From Bradyrhizobium sp. JYMT SZCCT0428 (GTDB lineage: Bacteria; Pseudomonadota; Alphaproteobacteria; Rhizobiales; Xanthobacteraceae), in contig NZ_JAFCLS010000068.1 in assembly GCF_018131075.1 (NCBI RefSeq), positions 1 through 35,016 of the forward strand: a stretch of 35,016 bases of DNA, given 5' to 3'. Position 1 is the stretch's first letter; every line of letters starts with the position of its first letter. Below the pieces are notes generated by a model. It was not told the DNA's origin. It ran no database searches and saw only the letters and a program-made list of their open reading frames with translations. This document shows, piece by piece, positions 22,672 through 30,728 of the stretch. A program made the translations under genes and the position numbers.

Positions 22672-23628
22672 ATGGACCTGCCGAACAGCGTCGTCATCAG
22701 CGAAGAGGGGCCGCGCGAAGGCTTTCAGATCGAGCAGGGCCCGATCGCGACCGCGGACAAGATCGCGCTGATCGACGCGCTTTCCAGTTGCGGCCTGCGC
22801 CGGATTCAAATCGCCTCCTTCGTCAACGCCAAGCATGTTCCGGGTTGGGCCGACGCTGAGGCCGTGGTCGATGGGTTCACTGCACGGCAAGGCGTCGAAT
22901 ACTCCGCGCTGTGGTTCAACGAGAGCGGATTGCGGCGCGCGCTCGCGTTCAGCGGGAAGCTGAGCCTTGCCGGGTTCATTTCGCTGAGCGCATCGGAAGC
23001 CTTCGCGATCAGGAATCTCAACCGCGATCGCCCCGGACAACTCGAAGCCATGCGCAAATATGTGCGTGTGCACCAGGAAGCCGGCGTGCCGATCGCCAAG
23101 ATCATCGTCATGGCCGCCTTCGGCTGCAATTTCGCCGGCGACGTCTCGCCCGCAGCGGTCGTCGGGACGGTGGCGGACGGGCTTGCCGTTGCACGTGAAT
23201 TCGGCGTTGAGGTGCGGGACGTTGCGCTCGCGGATTCCATGGGCTGGGCGACGCCGTGCCGGGTTGCGGCTGCGGTCGGCGCCGTGCGTGACCGCTGGCC
23301 GGACCTGCGGATCGCCCTGCATCTGCATGACACGCGCGGGCAGGGGATCGCGTGCGCCTATGAGGGATTGAGGCTCGGCGTCACCGCGTTCGACGCGGCG
23401 GTGGCCGGGCTCGGCGGCTGTCCGTTCGCCGGCCAACCCGGCGCGCCCGGCAACATCGCCACCGAGGAACTCGCGCTGCTGTGTGACGAGATGGGCATCG
23501 CGACCGGCCTGGACATCGAGGCGCTGATCGAGGCCGGGCGCCTCGCCGAGCGGATCGTCGGACACCGCCTGCCGAGCGCTGCGCTCCGATCGGGAACGCT
23601 GGCTGCATTCCGGGAAAGGGCTGCATGA
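22672..23628 (+). CDS. HMG-CoA lyase-family enzyme (DRE-TIM lyase)
   Basis: The 318-residue TIM-barrel enzyme belongs to the HMGL family, which cleaves 3-hydroxy-3-methylglutaryl-CoA or related 3-hydroxyacyl-CoAs to acetyl-CoA and an oxo acid. Visible are the N-terminal motif GPREGFQ (R15, E16), the metal ligands H217 and H219 with D220 (LHLHDTRGQG), the catalytic-loop cysteine C250 in GLGGCPFA, and N261 (PGNIATE). The usual GPRDGLQ motif has aspartate where E16 stands; this aspartate binds metal and acts in catalysis, so the enzyme may differ in substrate. The gene is first in the operon, and its stop overlaps the CoA-transferase start. Citramalyl-CoA is an alternative substrate suggested by context. 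Confidence 0.87.
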   Translation: MDLPNSVVISEEGPREGFQIEQGPIATADKIALIDALSSCGLRRIQIASFVNAKHVPGWADAEAVVDGFTARQGVEYSALWFNESGLRRALAFSGKLSLAGFISLSASEAFAIRNLNRDRPGQLEAMRKYVRVHQEAGVPIAKIIVMAAFGCNFAGDVSPAAVVGTVADGLAVAREFGVEVRDVALADSMGWATPCRVAAAVGAVRDRWPDLRIALHLHDTRGQGIACAYEGLRLGVTAFDAAVAGLGGCPFAGQPGAPGNIATEELALLCDEMGIATGLDIEALIEAGRLAERIVGHRLPSAALRSGTLAAFRERAA

Positions 23629-24842
23629 TGACGGCGTCCAGGCCGCTGGCGGGATTGAAGGTGCTCGATTTCGGCCACACCATCATGGGGCCGTGCGCGG
23701 GCGTGCTGTTTGCCGATCTCGGCGCCGACGTGATCAAGATCGAACCTGCCGGTGGGGATCCGACGCGGCGCCTGCCGGGCTTCGCCGCCGGATTTTTCGC
23801 GACGTATAATCGCAACAAGCGGTCGATCGCGATCGACCTGAAGCGGCCGGAGGGCCAGGCCATCGTGCATCGCCTCGTCGGGGACGCTGACGTGGTGCTG
23901 GAAAATTTCGGGCCGGGAACCATCGAGCGGCTGAAGTGCAGCTGGGACGACCTGCGCCGGATCAATCCACGCCTGGTCTACCTTTCGATGAAGGGTTTTT
24001 TGAAAGGGCCGTACGAAAATCGCGGCGCGCTGGATGAGGTCGTGCAGATGCAGTCCGGCCTCGCTTACATGACGGGTCCGCCCGGCCGGCCACTCCGCGC
24101 CGGCGCGCCCGTGATCGACATTCTCGGCGGCGTATTTGGCGTGGTGGCTGCGCTGGCCGCGCTGCGTGAACGCGACGCCACGGGTGTCGGGCAAAAGGTC
24201 GCCAGCTCCCTGTTTGAAAGCGCGACCTTCATGCTTGGCGCCGTCGTCGTCGGCAGCGCGGTCATCGGCGGTCCGATGCCACCGATGCCGGCGCGCAAGA
24301 ATGCCTGGGGCGTCTACGATGTCTTCACCGCGTCCGATGGCGGTCAGGTTTTCATCGGCTGCACTTCGGACGGTCACTGGCAGCGCTTCTGCGAAACGTT
24401 CGGCTTCGACGACTGGCGCGATGATATCAGGTTTGCAGGCAACGCCGCCCGCTGCGAAGCGCGCGAGTGGATGCTCCCCGAACTGGAGCGGCGGATCGCG
24501 CGGCTGCCGCTCGGCGAAATCCTGGCAAAATGCGAAGCGGCGCGGGTAGCCTATTCGCGGGTCGGACGGCCCGACGAACTGTCGACCGATCCGCATCTGC
24601 TTGACAATGGCGGGCTGCTCGCGACCGCCGTTTCGGGACTAGGTGGCGGGCCGCTGGTCGGAATCCCTGCGCTGCCGGTGGAGTTCGGCGAAGCGCAGGA
24701 ACGCCCCGGCCTCGATCGCCAGCCGCCGCGGATCGGCGAGCACACGGACGAAATTTTGCGGACGGCCGGATATTCGGAACGCGAAATTGAGGATCTGCGT
24801 TCGGCCGGCGTGCTGGGCGCGGTCGCGAACGAGGCCGCATAA
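23625..24842 (+). CDS. Family III (CaiB/BaiF) CoA-transferase
   Basis: The 405-residue enzyme moves CoA between acyl-CoA and a free acid through a glutamyl/aspartyl-CoA intermediate. The Rossmann-like start (LKVLDFGHTIMGPCAGVLFADLGADVIKIEPAGGDP) is the family signature. D165 in APVIDILGGVFG is the probable catalytic aspartate, and RERDATGVGQKVASSLFESA follows it. It overlaps the lyase stop by four bases (ATGA), so the two are coupled. A reasonable role is activation of the acid that the lyase then cleaves, with succinyl-CoA or acetyl-CoA as donor. A 69-base gap with a hairpin separates it from the solute receptor gene. Confidence 0.9.
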   Translation: MMTASRPLAGLKVLDFGHTIMGPCAGVLFADLGADVIKIEPAGGDPTRRLPGFAAGFFATYNRNKRSIAIDLKRPEGQAIVHRLVGDADVVLENFGPGTIERLKCSWDDLRRINPRLVYLSMKGFLKGPYENRGALDEVVQMQSGLAYMTGPPGRPLRAGAPVIDILGGVFGVVAALAALRERDATGVGQKVASSLFESATFMLGAVVVGSAVIGGPMPPMPARKNAWGVYDVFTASDGGQVFIGCTSDGHWQRFCETFGFDDWRDDIRFAGNAARCEAREWMLPELERRIARLPLGEILAKCEAARVAYSRVGRPDELSTDPHLLDNGGLLATAVSGLGGGPLVGIPALPVEFGEAQERPGLDRQPPRIGEHTDEILRTAGYSEREIEDLRSAGVLGAVANEAA

Positions 24843-24854
24843 GTACGAACCGGA

Positions 24855-24875
24855 GCGCGGTGGATTCAACCGCGC
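24855..24875 (+). promoter_or_regulatory. Intercistronic hairpin before the solute receptor
   Basis: GCGCGGT at 24855-24861 pairs perfectly with ACCGCGC at 24869-24875. It lies in the 69-base gap between the CoA-transferase and the binding protein. Such hairpins often protect or separate the mRNA of an abundant binding protein. It is followed by TAAAAATG rather than a T-run, so full termination is unlikely. Confidence 0.5.
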
Positions 24876-24911
24876 CTGGATAAAAATGTGATCTCAGGGA
24901 GGAGGCGGAGC

Positions 24912-25907
24912 ATGACATCAGGCAATCTGGTTCGAGGAAAAGCCCGCACGGTCGGTGCGGCGCTGGTTGCGATGGCGTTGGTCGCGACGGTACAAGTCGC
25001 CAACGCGCAGCCATATCCATCGCGATCCCTGACAATCCTGGTGGGCTATTCCGCGGGCGGGCAGGCGGACGCGTTGGCCCGGATCATCGGCAAGCAACTC
25101 GGCGAGAACCTCAAAGTATCCGTCATCATCGAGAACAAGACGGGCGCCAATGGCATGATCGCGGCGCAGGCGGCCGCACGCGCCGAGCCCGACGGATACA
25201 CGATCCTGATGGTGACGGATGCGATGCTGACGATCGATCCGCACCTCGCCACCAGCAACCAGTTCGACCTCTCCAAGGCGATGGAGCCGGTCGTCAACCT
25301 CACGTCGTCCCCGCTGTTGCTTGCCGTCGCCAACAATGTACCGGCGAACTCGGTTGCCGAACTGGTCGCTCTCGGCAAGCAGAAGGCGCAGAGTTTGAGT
25401 TTCGGCAGCCCCGGCAGCTCGACGCCGCATCGCCTCGCCGGCGAGATGCTGCAGAAGGCCGGCGGCTTCACCATGACCCACATTCCCTACAAGGGAACGT
25501 CGGTGGCCGTGAACGATCTCCTGGGCGGGCAGATACCGATGCTGTTTGGCGCGTTCACGGCGGTCGAGCCGCTGGCGGCGGCGGGCAAGATCAAGGTGCT
25601 CGGCGTCACCTCGGAGAAGCGCGACGCGCTGCTGCCCAACGTGCCGGCGATCAGCGAGACTTTTCCAGGTTTCAAGATCACCAGCTACATCGGCCTCATG
25701 CTGCCGAAGAACACGCCAAAGCCGGTGATTGATGCGCTGAACAAGGAAGTGAACCAGGTGCTTGCATCCGAGACGATGCGCGGTTGGCTGGACAAGCAGG
25801 GCATGATCGCCGTCGGCGGCGCTCCGGACGCTTTCAAACGCCAGATCGAGGTCGACTATCAGGCGAGGGGCGAACTTGTGCGCGCTCTCGGGATCACCGC
25901 CGAATGA
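24912..25907 (+). CDS. Bug/TctC-family solute-binding receptor
   Basis: The 331-residue precursor has a signal peptide ending in ANA-QPYPSR. The typical Bug pattern follows: LTILVGYSAGGQADALARIIGKQLGENLKVSVIIENKTGANGMIAAQAAARAEPDGYTILM. Later it shows FTMTHIPYKGTSVAVNDLLGGQIPMLFG and GKIKVLGVTSEKRDALLPNVPAISE. These receptors bind organic acids in the periplasm for tripartite tricarboxylate transporters. No TctA or TctB membrane gene occurs in the window, so it must work with a transporter encoded elsewhere or as a sensor. ATG 24912 follows GGAGGAGGCGGAG, and the next gene begins 10 bases after its stop. Confidence 0.92.
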   Translation: MTSGNLVRGKARTVGAALVAMALVATVQVANAQPYPSRSLTILVGYSAGGQADALARIIGKQLGENLKVSVIIENKTGANGMIAAQAAARAEPDGYTILMVTDAMLTIDPHLATSNQFDLSKAMEPVVNLTSSPLLLAVANNVPANSVAELVALGKQKAQSLSFGSPGSSTPHRLAGEMLQKAGGFTMTHIPYKGTSVAVNDLLGGQIPMLFGAFTAVEPLAAAGKIKVLGVTSEKRDALLPNVPAISETFPGFKITSYIGLMLPKNTPKPVIDALNKEVNQVLASETMRGWLDKQGMIAVGGAPDAFKRQIEVDYQARGELVRALGITAE

Positions 25908-25917
25908 GAGATGCGTC

Positions 25918-27906
25918 ATGACATCGGCACCAGCCACACAGGTCCGGTTTGACGGCCGCATCCTGTTCCTCTCTGAAGACGCGGACGTGGTGGAAAGCCA
26001 GCTGCAGGGGAAAGACGTTGCGCTGGCCGAGGCGCTGCCGTTGCGCAGCGACGTGTCGACCGACGAGGTTACCCCGGCCGCGATCTGCTATTATTACGAC
26101 GAGAAGCTCGGGGAATTTCCCTATACTGGCCTGAAATGCGGTCAGCGCCTCCCGGTGTCTGCCGGCAGCGTCAAGGCCGGCGGGTTCGGCGTGACGGTGG
26201 CGGGGCGCCGCTACGGCAAGGGCTCGTCGCGCGAGGCCAGCCCCTATGCCGAATGGTGCGCCGGCATCAGGCTGGTGATCGCCGAAAGCTTCGAGCGCAT
26301 CTACCGGCAGAACTGCCGTAATCTGGGGATCTACACCTCGACCGATTTCGCCTTGATCGAACGGATACGCCGCGGCGAGAGCATTTCCGTCAGCGAGTTT
26401 ACCGAAGGCGAGGACGAACTCACCGCCGAGCTCATTCGGCGCGGAGGGCTGTTCAAGCTGGCGCGCGCGCGAAAGGACGGATGGTCGCCGGCCATGCGCA
26501 CCACCGCATCGCGGCCGATGACCTATGCCGAAAAGATCATCGCGCGCGCTTCCGCCGGCCATTTGGCTGCGGTTCGCCCCGGGGATGCCGTCTTCGCACG
26601 GGCAGACTGGCGCTATGCGCACGAATACGTAACGCCAATGTGCGTCAGCTTTCTCGAGCGGGAAATGGGCGAGGGCCCGATCACGCTGCATGATCGCGCG
26701 AGCATCGTCTGCTTCGGCGATCACTTGCCCTTCATCCACCAGACCATGACGCCCGAGCGGCGCGCCCGCGGCCTGCTCGAAGCCGCGCAGGCACTGGCCA
26801 GGGTGCAGCAGCAATTCTGCGAGACGCATGGGGTGCGCCTGCACGGCTATCTTACCGACCGTGACGGTTCGGAAGGCATCAGCCACTCGATCATGGCGGA
26901 GCGTTACGTCAAGCCGGGTCAGTTGGTCGTCGGCACGGATTCCCATACGCCGCATTGCGGTGCCCTGGGCGCATTGGCGTTCGGCATCGGCACGACCGAG
27001 ATGGCGAACGCCTGGATGACCGGAGAGGTGCGTGTCGAGGTGCCGCGGACATGCCGTGTGCGGCTGAGCGGCCGCCTTCCGGCCGGCGTTGAGGCGAAGG
27101 ATATTGTCCTGCACTTGCTGCGCTTGCCCTATGTGCGCGAGGGCAGGGCGATCGGCCAGATGTTCGAGTATTGCGGCGAAGCGCTGTCAGACCTGTCGAC
27201 CGACGAGCGCGCGACGCTGACCAACATGGTGGCGGAAATCGGCGGCTTCAGCGCAATCGTCGTGCCCGATGCGGAGACGCAGCGCTTCGTCAAGGAGCGC
27301 CGCGGCATCGATCTGCAGCTCGAGCCATGGATGTGCAGCGACGAAGGCGCCGAACTGGCTCACCTCATCGAGATCGAGTGCGACAGGCTCGAGCCGATGC
27401 TGGCGAGGCCCGGCGATCCCGGTCGCGGCGTTACCATATCGGAACTGGCGGAGACGGTGGGGATCGATATCGCCTATGGCGGCTCATGCACAGGCGGCAA
27501 GCGCGAGGATTTGCTGCATTACCATGCCGTGCTCGAATGGGCGGCGCAGCGCGGCATGCGGGTCGCTCCCGGCACACGTTTCTTTCTCCAGTTCGGCAGC
27601 CAGGATGTCCGTAACTTCTGCGTTCAAAACGGAATGCTCGACGTGTTTGAACGCGTGGGTGTCGAACTGGTCGAACCGGGATGTGGCGCCTGCGTGAATG
27701 CCGGTCCCGGCGTCTCCGAGCGCGCTGATCAGGTGACGGTAAGCGCGATCAATCGTAATTTTCCAGGCCGCTCCGGGCCTGGGCAAGTCTGGCTGGCGAG
27801 CCCGTCCACGGTCGCAGCCAGCGCGATTGCCGGTCGCATCGTGAGCTTTCGGCAATTGCGTGCACTGAAAGCGGGGGAAGGCGATACGGTCCCGGACGGC
27901 CGATAG
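25918..27906 (+). CDS. Aconitase/isopropylmalate isomerase-family hydratase, swivel domain first
   Basis: The 662-residue protein fuses two parts that LeuC and LeuD encode separately, but in the order small then large. Residues about 60-145 are the swivel domain (GRRYGKGSSREASPYAEWCAGIRLVIAESFERIYRQNCRNLG). Residues about 200-650 are the [4Fe-4S] catalytic part, with GTDSHTPHCGALGALAFGIGTTEMA (339-363), cluster cysteines C524 (GGSCTGG), C589 and C592 (GCGAC), and NFPGRSG...LASPSTVAASAIAG. It should dehydrate and rehydrate a hydroxy-dicarboxylate. Most fused aconitases have the swivel domain last; AcnB puts it before the catalytic part but has a HEAT domain, absent here. ATG 25918 comes 10 bases after the receptor gene. 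Confidence 0.88.
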   Translation: MTSAPATQVRFDGRILFLSEDADVVESQLQGKDVALAEALPLRSDVSTDEVTPAAICYYYDEKLGEFPYTGLKCGQRLPVSAGSVKAGGFGVTVAGRRYGKGSSREASPYAEWCAGIRLVIAESFERIYRQNCRNLGIYTSTDFALIERIRRGESISVSEFTEGEDELTAELIRRGGLFKLARARKDGWSPAMRTTASRPMTYAEKIIARASAGHLAAVRPGDAVFARADWRYAHEYVTPMCVSFLEREMGEGPITLHDRASIVCFGDHLPFIHQTMTPERRARGLLEAAQALARVQQQFCETHGVRLHGYLTDRDGSEGISHSIMAERYVKPGQLVVGTDSHTPHCGALGALAFGIGTTEMANAWMTGEVRVEVPRTCRVRLSGRLPAGVEAKDIVLHLLRLPYVREGRAIGQMFEYCGEALSDLSTDERATLTNMVAEIGGFSAIVVPDAETQRFVKERRGIDLQLEPWMCSDEGAELAHLIEIECDRLEPMLARPGDPGRGVTISELAETVGIDIAYGGSCTGGKREDLLHYHAVLEWAAQRGMRVAPGTRFFLQFGSQDVRNFCVQNGMLDVFERVGVELVEPGCGACVNAGPGVSERADQVTVSAINRNFPGRSGPGQVWLASPSTVAASAIAGRIVSFRQLRALKAGEGDTVPDGR

Positions 27907-28128
27907 TTCGTTCCGCACATGATAGCCTAGGCCGCTCCGGGCCCAAGACGCCCGCAGGGACACCTGCGCCGTCCGGCCGAGAAGGCTATCCGATCATCGT
28001 CGTCGGCAAATGGATACCTGCATGCCGCGAATGCAGGGCTCATGGCCGCAAAATAGTGTATCGGCTGGGCATCGCGCGCCGGGGGGACATTCCGGCGCCA
28101 CCAAATCAAAAGTTTCGGAGGAAGTTTC

Positions 28129-29355
28129 ATGTCGGCTCTGCCACTCGAAGGCATCAAAATTCTCGACCTGACGCGGGTGCTGGCGGGGCCCTTGTCGGCG
28201 CAGATGCTGGGCGATCTCGGCGCCGAGGTGATCAAGATCGAGCGTCCCGGCGGCGGCGACGATGCGCGCGCTTTCGGCCCGCCATACCTGCAGGACCCCG
28301 AGGGCAAGGCCAACAACAACAACTCGTTCTATCTGTGCGCCAACCGCAACAAGAAGTCGGTCACGGTCAACATCGCCTCGCCGGAAGGCCAGGACATCAT
28401 CCGCGAGCTCGCAAAATCCTGCGACGTGATGATGGAGAATTACAAGGTCGGCGACCTCAAGCGCTACCGGCTGGACTATGAATCGATCAAGGCGATCAAT
28501 CCCGGCATCATCTATTGCTCGGTGACCGGTTTCGGCCAGACCGGGCCTTACGCGCCGCGCGCCGGCTACGACGCCATCCTGCAGGCGATGGGCGGCCTGA
28601 TGAGCGTCACCGGTCATATCGACGGCGAACCCGGCGAGGGTCCGATGAAGGTCGGTCCTTCGATCGTCGACTACATGACCGGCATGAACACCTCGATTGG
28701 CATTCTCTCGGCGCTGTTTCACCGCAAGGTCAATGGCGGGGAGGGGCAGCATGTCGACGTCTGCCTGTTCGACACCGTGATCGCCTCGCTGTCGCATTGG
28801 TTGCAGATCTACCTCGTCAACGGCGTGACGCCGCCGCGGCGCGGCACCTGGGGCAATGGCGGCATGCCCGCCGGCGTGTTCCGCGCCACCGATGGCGAAT
28901 TGATGCTGGTGGTCGGCAATGACGGCCAGTTCGCGCGCACCTGCGCCGTGCTGGGCGCTCCCGAGCTCGCGACCGATCCAAAATTCCTCAAGAACAACGA
29001 CCGCGTCGTGCACGGCAAGGAGATCATGGCGATCTTCGCCGGACTGTTCCTGAAGAAGCCGGTGGCGTACTGGCTGGACGAATTGGAGAAGGCCGGCGTG
29101 CCCTCCGGTCCGATCAACAATTTCGAGCAGGTGTTTTCAGACCCGCACGTCCAGTCGCGCGGCATGCGGGTCAAGGTCGAGCATCCCTTCGAGCCGGAGC
29201 TGTCGCTGATCCGCAACGCCATCAGCTTCTCCGGCACCCCGGTGAAGGACTATCGCGCGCCGCCGCTGCTCGGCGCACACACCAGGGAAGTGCTGGCGAC
29301 GATCGGTTACGACGACGCCAAGGTCGAGGCGCTGAAGGCGCAGAAGATCGTCTAA
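28129..29355 (+). CDS. Second family III (CaiB/BaiF) CoA-transferase
   Basis: A 408-residue CoA-transferase, more canonical than the one at 23625. It shows GIKILDLTRVLAGPLSAQMLGDLGAEVIKIERPGGGD at the start, NRNKKSVTVNI, GFGQTGPYAPRAGYDAILQAMGG, and the probable catalytic D181 in GPSIVDYMTGM. The C-terminus (SFSGTPVKDYRAPPLLGAHTREVL) is typical. GGAGGAA precedes the ATG. A 222-base gap follows the hydratase gene, so it may have its own promoter. It could serve the same pathway, transferring CoA to or from another acid, or an unrelated one. The two transferases are divergent in sequence and not a recent duplication. Confidence 0.92.
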   Translation: MSALPLEGIKILDLTRVLAGPLSAQMLGDLGAEVIKIERPGGGDDARAFGPPYLQDPEGKANNNNSFYLCANRNKKSVTVNIASPEGQDIIRELAKSCDVMMENYKVGDLKRYRLDYESIKAINPGIIYCSVTGFGQTGPYAPRAGYDAILQAMGGLMSVTGHIDGEPGEGPMKVGPSIVDYMTGMNTSIGILSALFHRKVNGGEGQHVDVCLFDTVIASLSHWLQIYLVNGVTPPRRGTWGNGGMPAGVFRATDGELMLVVGNDGQFARTCAVLGAPELATDPKFLKNNDRVVHGKEIMAIFAGLFLKKPVAYWLDELEKAGVPSGPINNFEQVFSDPHVQSRGMRVKVEHPFEPELSLIRNAISFSGTPVKDYRAPPLLGAHTREVLATIGYDDAKVEALKAQKIV

Positions 29356-29391
29356 GGCGCGAAACCCGGCTGGATTTGGCAACGACACTTT

Positions 29392-29459
29392 CACCTCGGT
29401 CGAAACATGATGTCACTGGCGGCTGCTAGTGTCGCATCATGGGCTTTCGAACCGAGGTG
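29392..29459 (+). promoter_or_regulatory. Long hairpin that includes the RidA ribosome-binding site
   Basis: CACCTCGGT (29392-29400) pairs with ACCGAGGTG (29451-29459), CGAAA with TTTCG, CATGATG (29406-29412) with CATCATG (29435-29441), and CACT with AGTG, with small bulges. The right arm holds the GAGGTG site of the gene starting at 29465. It may end the upstream transcript, act as a stability element, or control RidA translation. Confidence 0.55.
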
Positions 29460-29464
29460 CCGCC

Positions 29465-29857
29465 ATGAAACGAGAAGTGATCCGCGTCGAATCACTGTCC
29501 TCTTATCTCGCGAAGTGGAACGCGCCGATCTCGCCGGTCACGCGGGCCGGCAACATGGTGTTCGTGTCCGGCTTTCCGCCGTTCGACCCGGAAACCGGCG
29601 AGGTGCGCGCCGCGCCGATCGAGCGCCAGACCGAGATCGTGCTGGAGCAGATGAAGCTCTGTCTGGAGACTTCAGGCACCAGCCTGCAGAACGTGATGAA
29701 GTGCAACATCTACTGCACGTCGGCAAAGCACTTCCCGACCGTGAATGCGATCTATGCGCGCTACTTCCCGGTCGATCCGCCGGCGCGCATTTTCGTGTGC
29801 GTCCCGGAATGGATGGGGCCGTTCGACATCGAGATCGACTGCGTAGCAGTTCTCTAG
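29465..29857 (+). CDS. RidA/YjgF/YER057c-family protein
   Basis: The 130-residue protein has the RidA fold pattern: PISPVTRAGNMVFVSGFPPFDPETGEV at the front, IVLEQMKLCLETSGTSLQNVMKCNIYCTSAKHFPTVNAIYARYFP in the middle and PPARIFVCVPEW near the end. The arginine in PPAR is the residue that binds the carboxylate of the imine in true RidA enzymes, which deaminate enamines and imines. ATG 29465 has an AGGTG site; an earlier in-frame ATG would include the hairpin. Its stop codon shares the palindromic CTAG with the convergent TetR gene. The substrate is not known, and a role next to the CoA-ester genes is unclear. Confidence 0.88.
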   Translation: MKREVIRVESLSSYLAKWNAPISPVTRAGNMVFVSGFPPFDPETGEVRAAPIERQTEIVLEQMKLCLETSGTSLQNVMKCNIYCTSAKHFPTVNAIYARYFPVDPPARIFVCVPEWMGPFDIEIDCVAVL

Positions 29858-30546
29858 AGATCCTGCCGGGTCAGCCGGCCATACGGCGGCGCCATGGACC
29901 GGGCCGGCGCTTTCTTTGCAGGCTCCCCGCCCGTCAGCGCCATTACCGACACCGTGACCACGCGATCAACGATCGCATTCACGTCGTTGAGGTCGCATTG
30001 GCCTTCCGACAGTTTCGTCAGCCGTTCCTTTTCGCGGATCGTATGGTGCGACATCGCGAGAGCAAAATGCAGGCCCCAATAGAGCTCGGCATCGTCGCGG
30101 CCGGGCAGGGAGCGGCGCATCGCGGCGACGAATTTCCGCAAATGATCGACCTCGCGATTCTTGATGCGGCGGATCGGCGGCACTGACTCGATCGACGCGC
30201 GGATCATGAAGCGCGCCGCGGTCGAGCCCTCGCGGTCAGGGCCGAGGCAGCCGCGCAGGGTCGGACCGACCAGCGCGTGCATGATGGCCTCGATCGAGGC
30301 GCGGCCGCCGCCGGATTCTTCGGCCGCCTTCAGTTCGTTGAGCCGCTCGCGGTTGGTGGCAAGGCTGCGGGTCACGAACAATTCCGCGATCAACTCGTCC
30401 TTCGATCCGAAATGATAATTCACCGCGGCGAGATTGACGTTCGCCTCGGCAACGATGTCGCGCAGCGTCACATCGCCGAAACCGCGATCGGCGTAGAGCC
30501 GTTCGGCGGCGGCGAGAATGGCGGAGCGGGTATGATCGGACGCCAT
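29854..30546 (-). CDS. TetR-family transcriptional repressor
   Basis: The 230-residue protein starts with a TetR helix-turn-helix (TRSAILAAAERLYADRGFGDVTLRDIVAEANVNLAAVNYHFGSKDELIAELF, residues about 6-57). A longer helical ligand-binding domain follows. The motif AAVNYHFGSKDELI is diagnostic. It is divergent from the acyl-CoA dehydrogenase and kinase genes, and an inverted repeat lies in the intervening 182 bases. It therefore most likely represses these genes until a fatty-acid-derived CoA ester binds. It ends convergently with the RidA gene, overlapping by four bases. Confidence 0.9.
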   Translation of the reverse strand: MASDHTRSAILAAAERLYADRGFGDVTLRDIVAEANVNLAAVNYHFGSKDELIAELFVTRSLATNRERLNELKAAEESGGGRASIEAIMHALVGPTLRGCLGPDREGSTAARFMIRASIESVPPIRRIKNREVDHLRKFVAAMRRSLPGRDDAELYWGLHFALAMSHHTIREKERLTKLSEGQCDLNDVNAIVDRVVTVSVMALTGGEPAKKAPARSMAPPYGRLTRQDL

Positions 30547-30573
30547 ATCTGGTCCCCTTCAGGGGAGTTGCAT

Positions 30574-30604
30574 TTCAAACACTTGTATGAAACTATCGTT
30601 TGAA
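30574..30604. promoter_or_regulatory. Probable TetR operator (inverted repeat)
   Basis: TTCAAAC at 30574-30580 and GTTTGAA at 30598-30604 form a perfect inverted repeat around 17 bases, beginning 28 bases upstream of the TetR start. A partly overlapping inner TTTCA...TGAAA pair (30573-30592) adds further symmetry. The size and position fit the operator of an autorepressor controlling both directions. Confidence 0.65.
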
Positions 30605-30728
30605 GGGCGGGAAATGTCAATCCACCTCGGTTCGTGCGCCAGCAAATCTCTTGCGGTGCGCGAGGGGCGGGCAGACAGTGCCGCCAAAGGTTTCAAAAGC
30701 CAGCGAATATCTTCAAAGGGAGCGTCCC

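Noticed and set aside
23358..24596. Long minus-strand frame of about 412 codons opposite the first CoA-transferase
   Set aside because: Codon-position shadow of the CoA-transferase and lyase genes; the translation is arginine- and histidine-rich without domain motifs.
25894..27114. Long minus-strand frame of about 406 codons opposite the hydratase
   Set aside because: Antisense of an enzyme with all catalytic motifs; no ribosome-binding site or recognisable domain.
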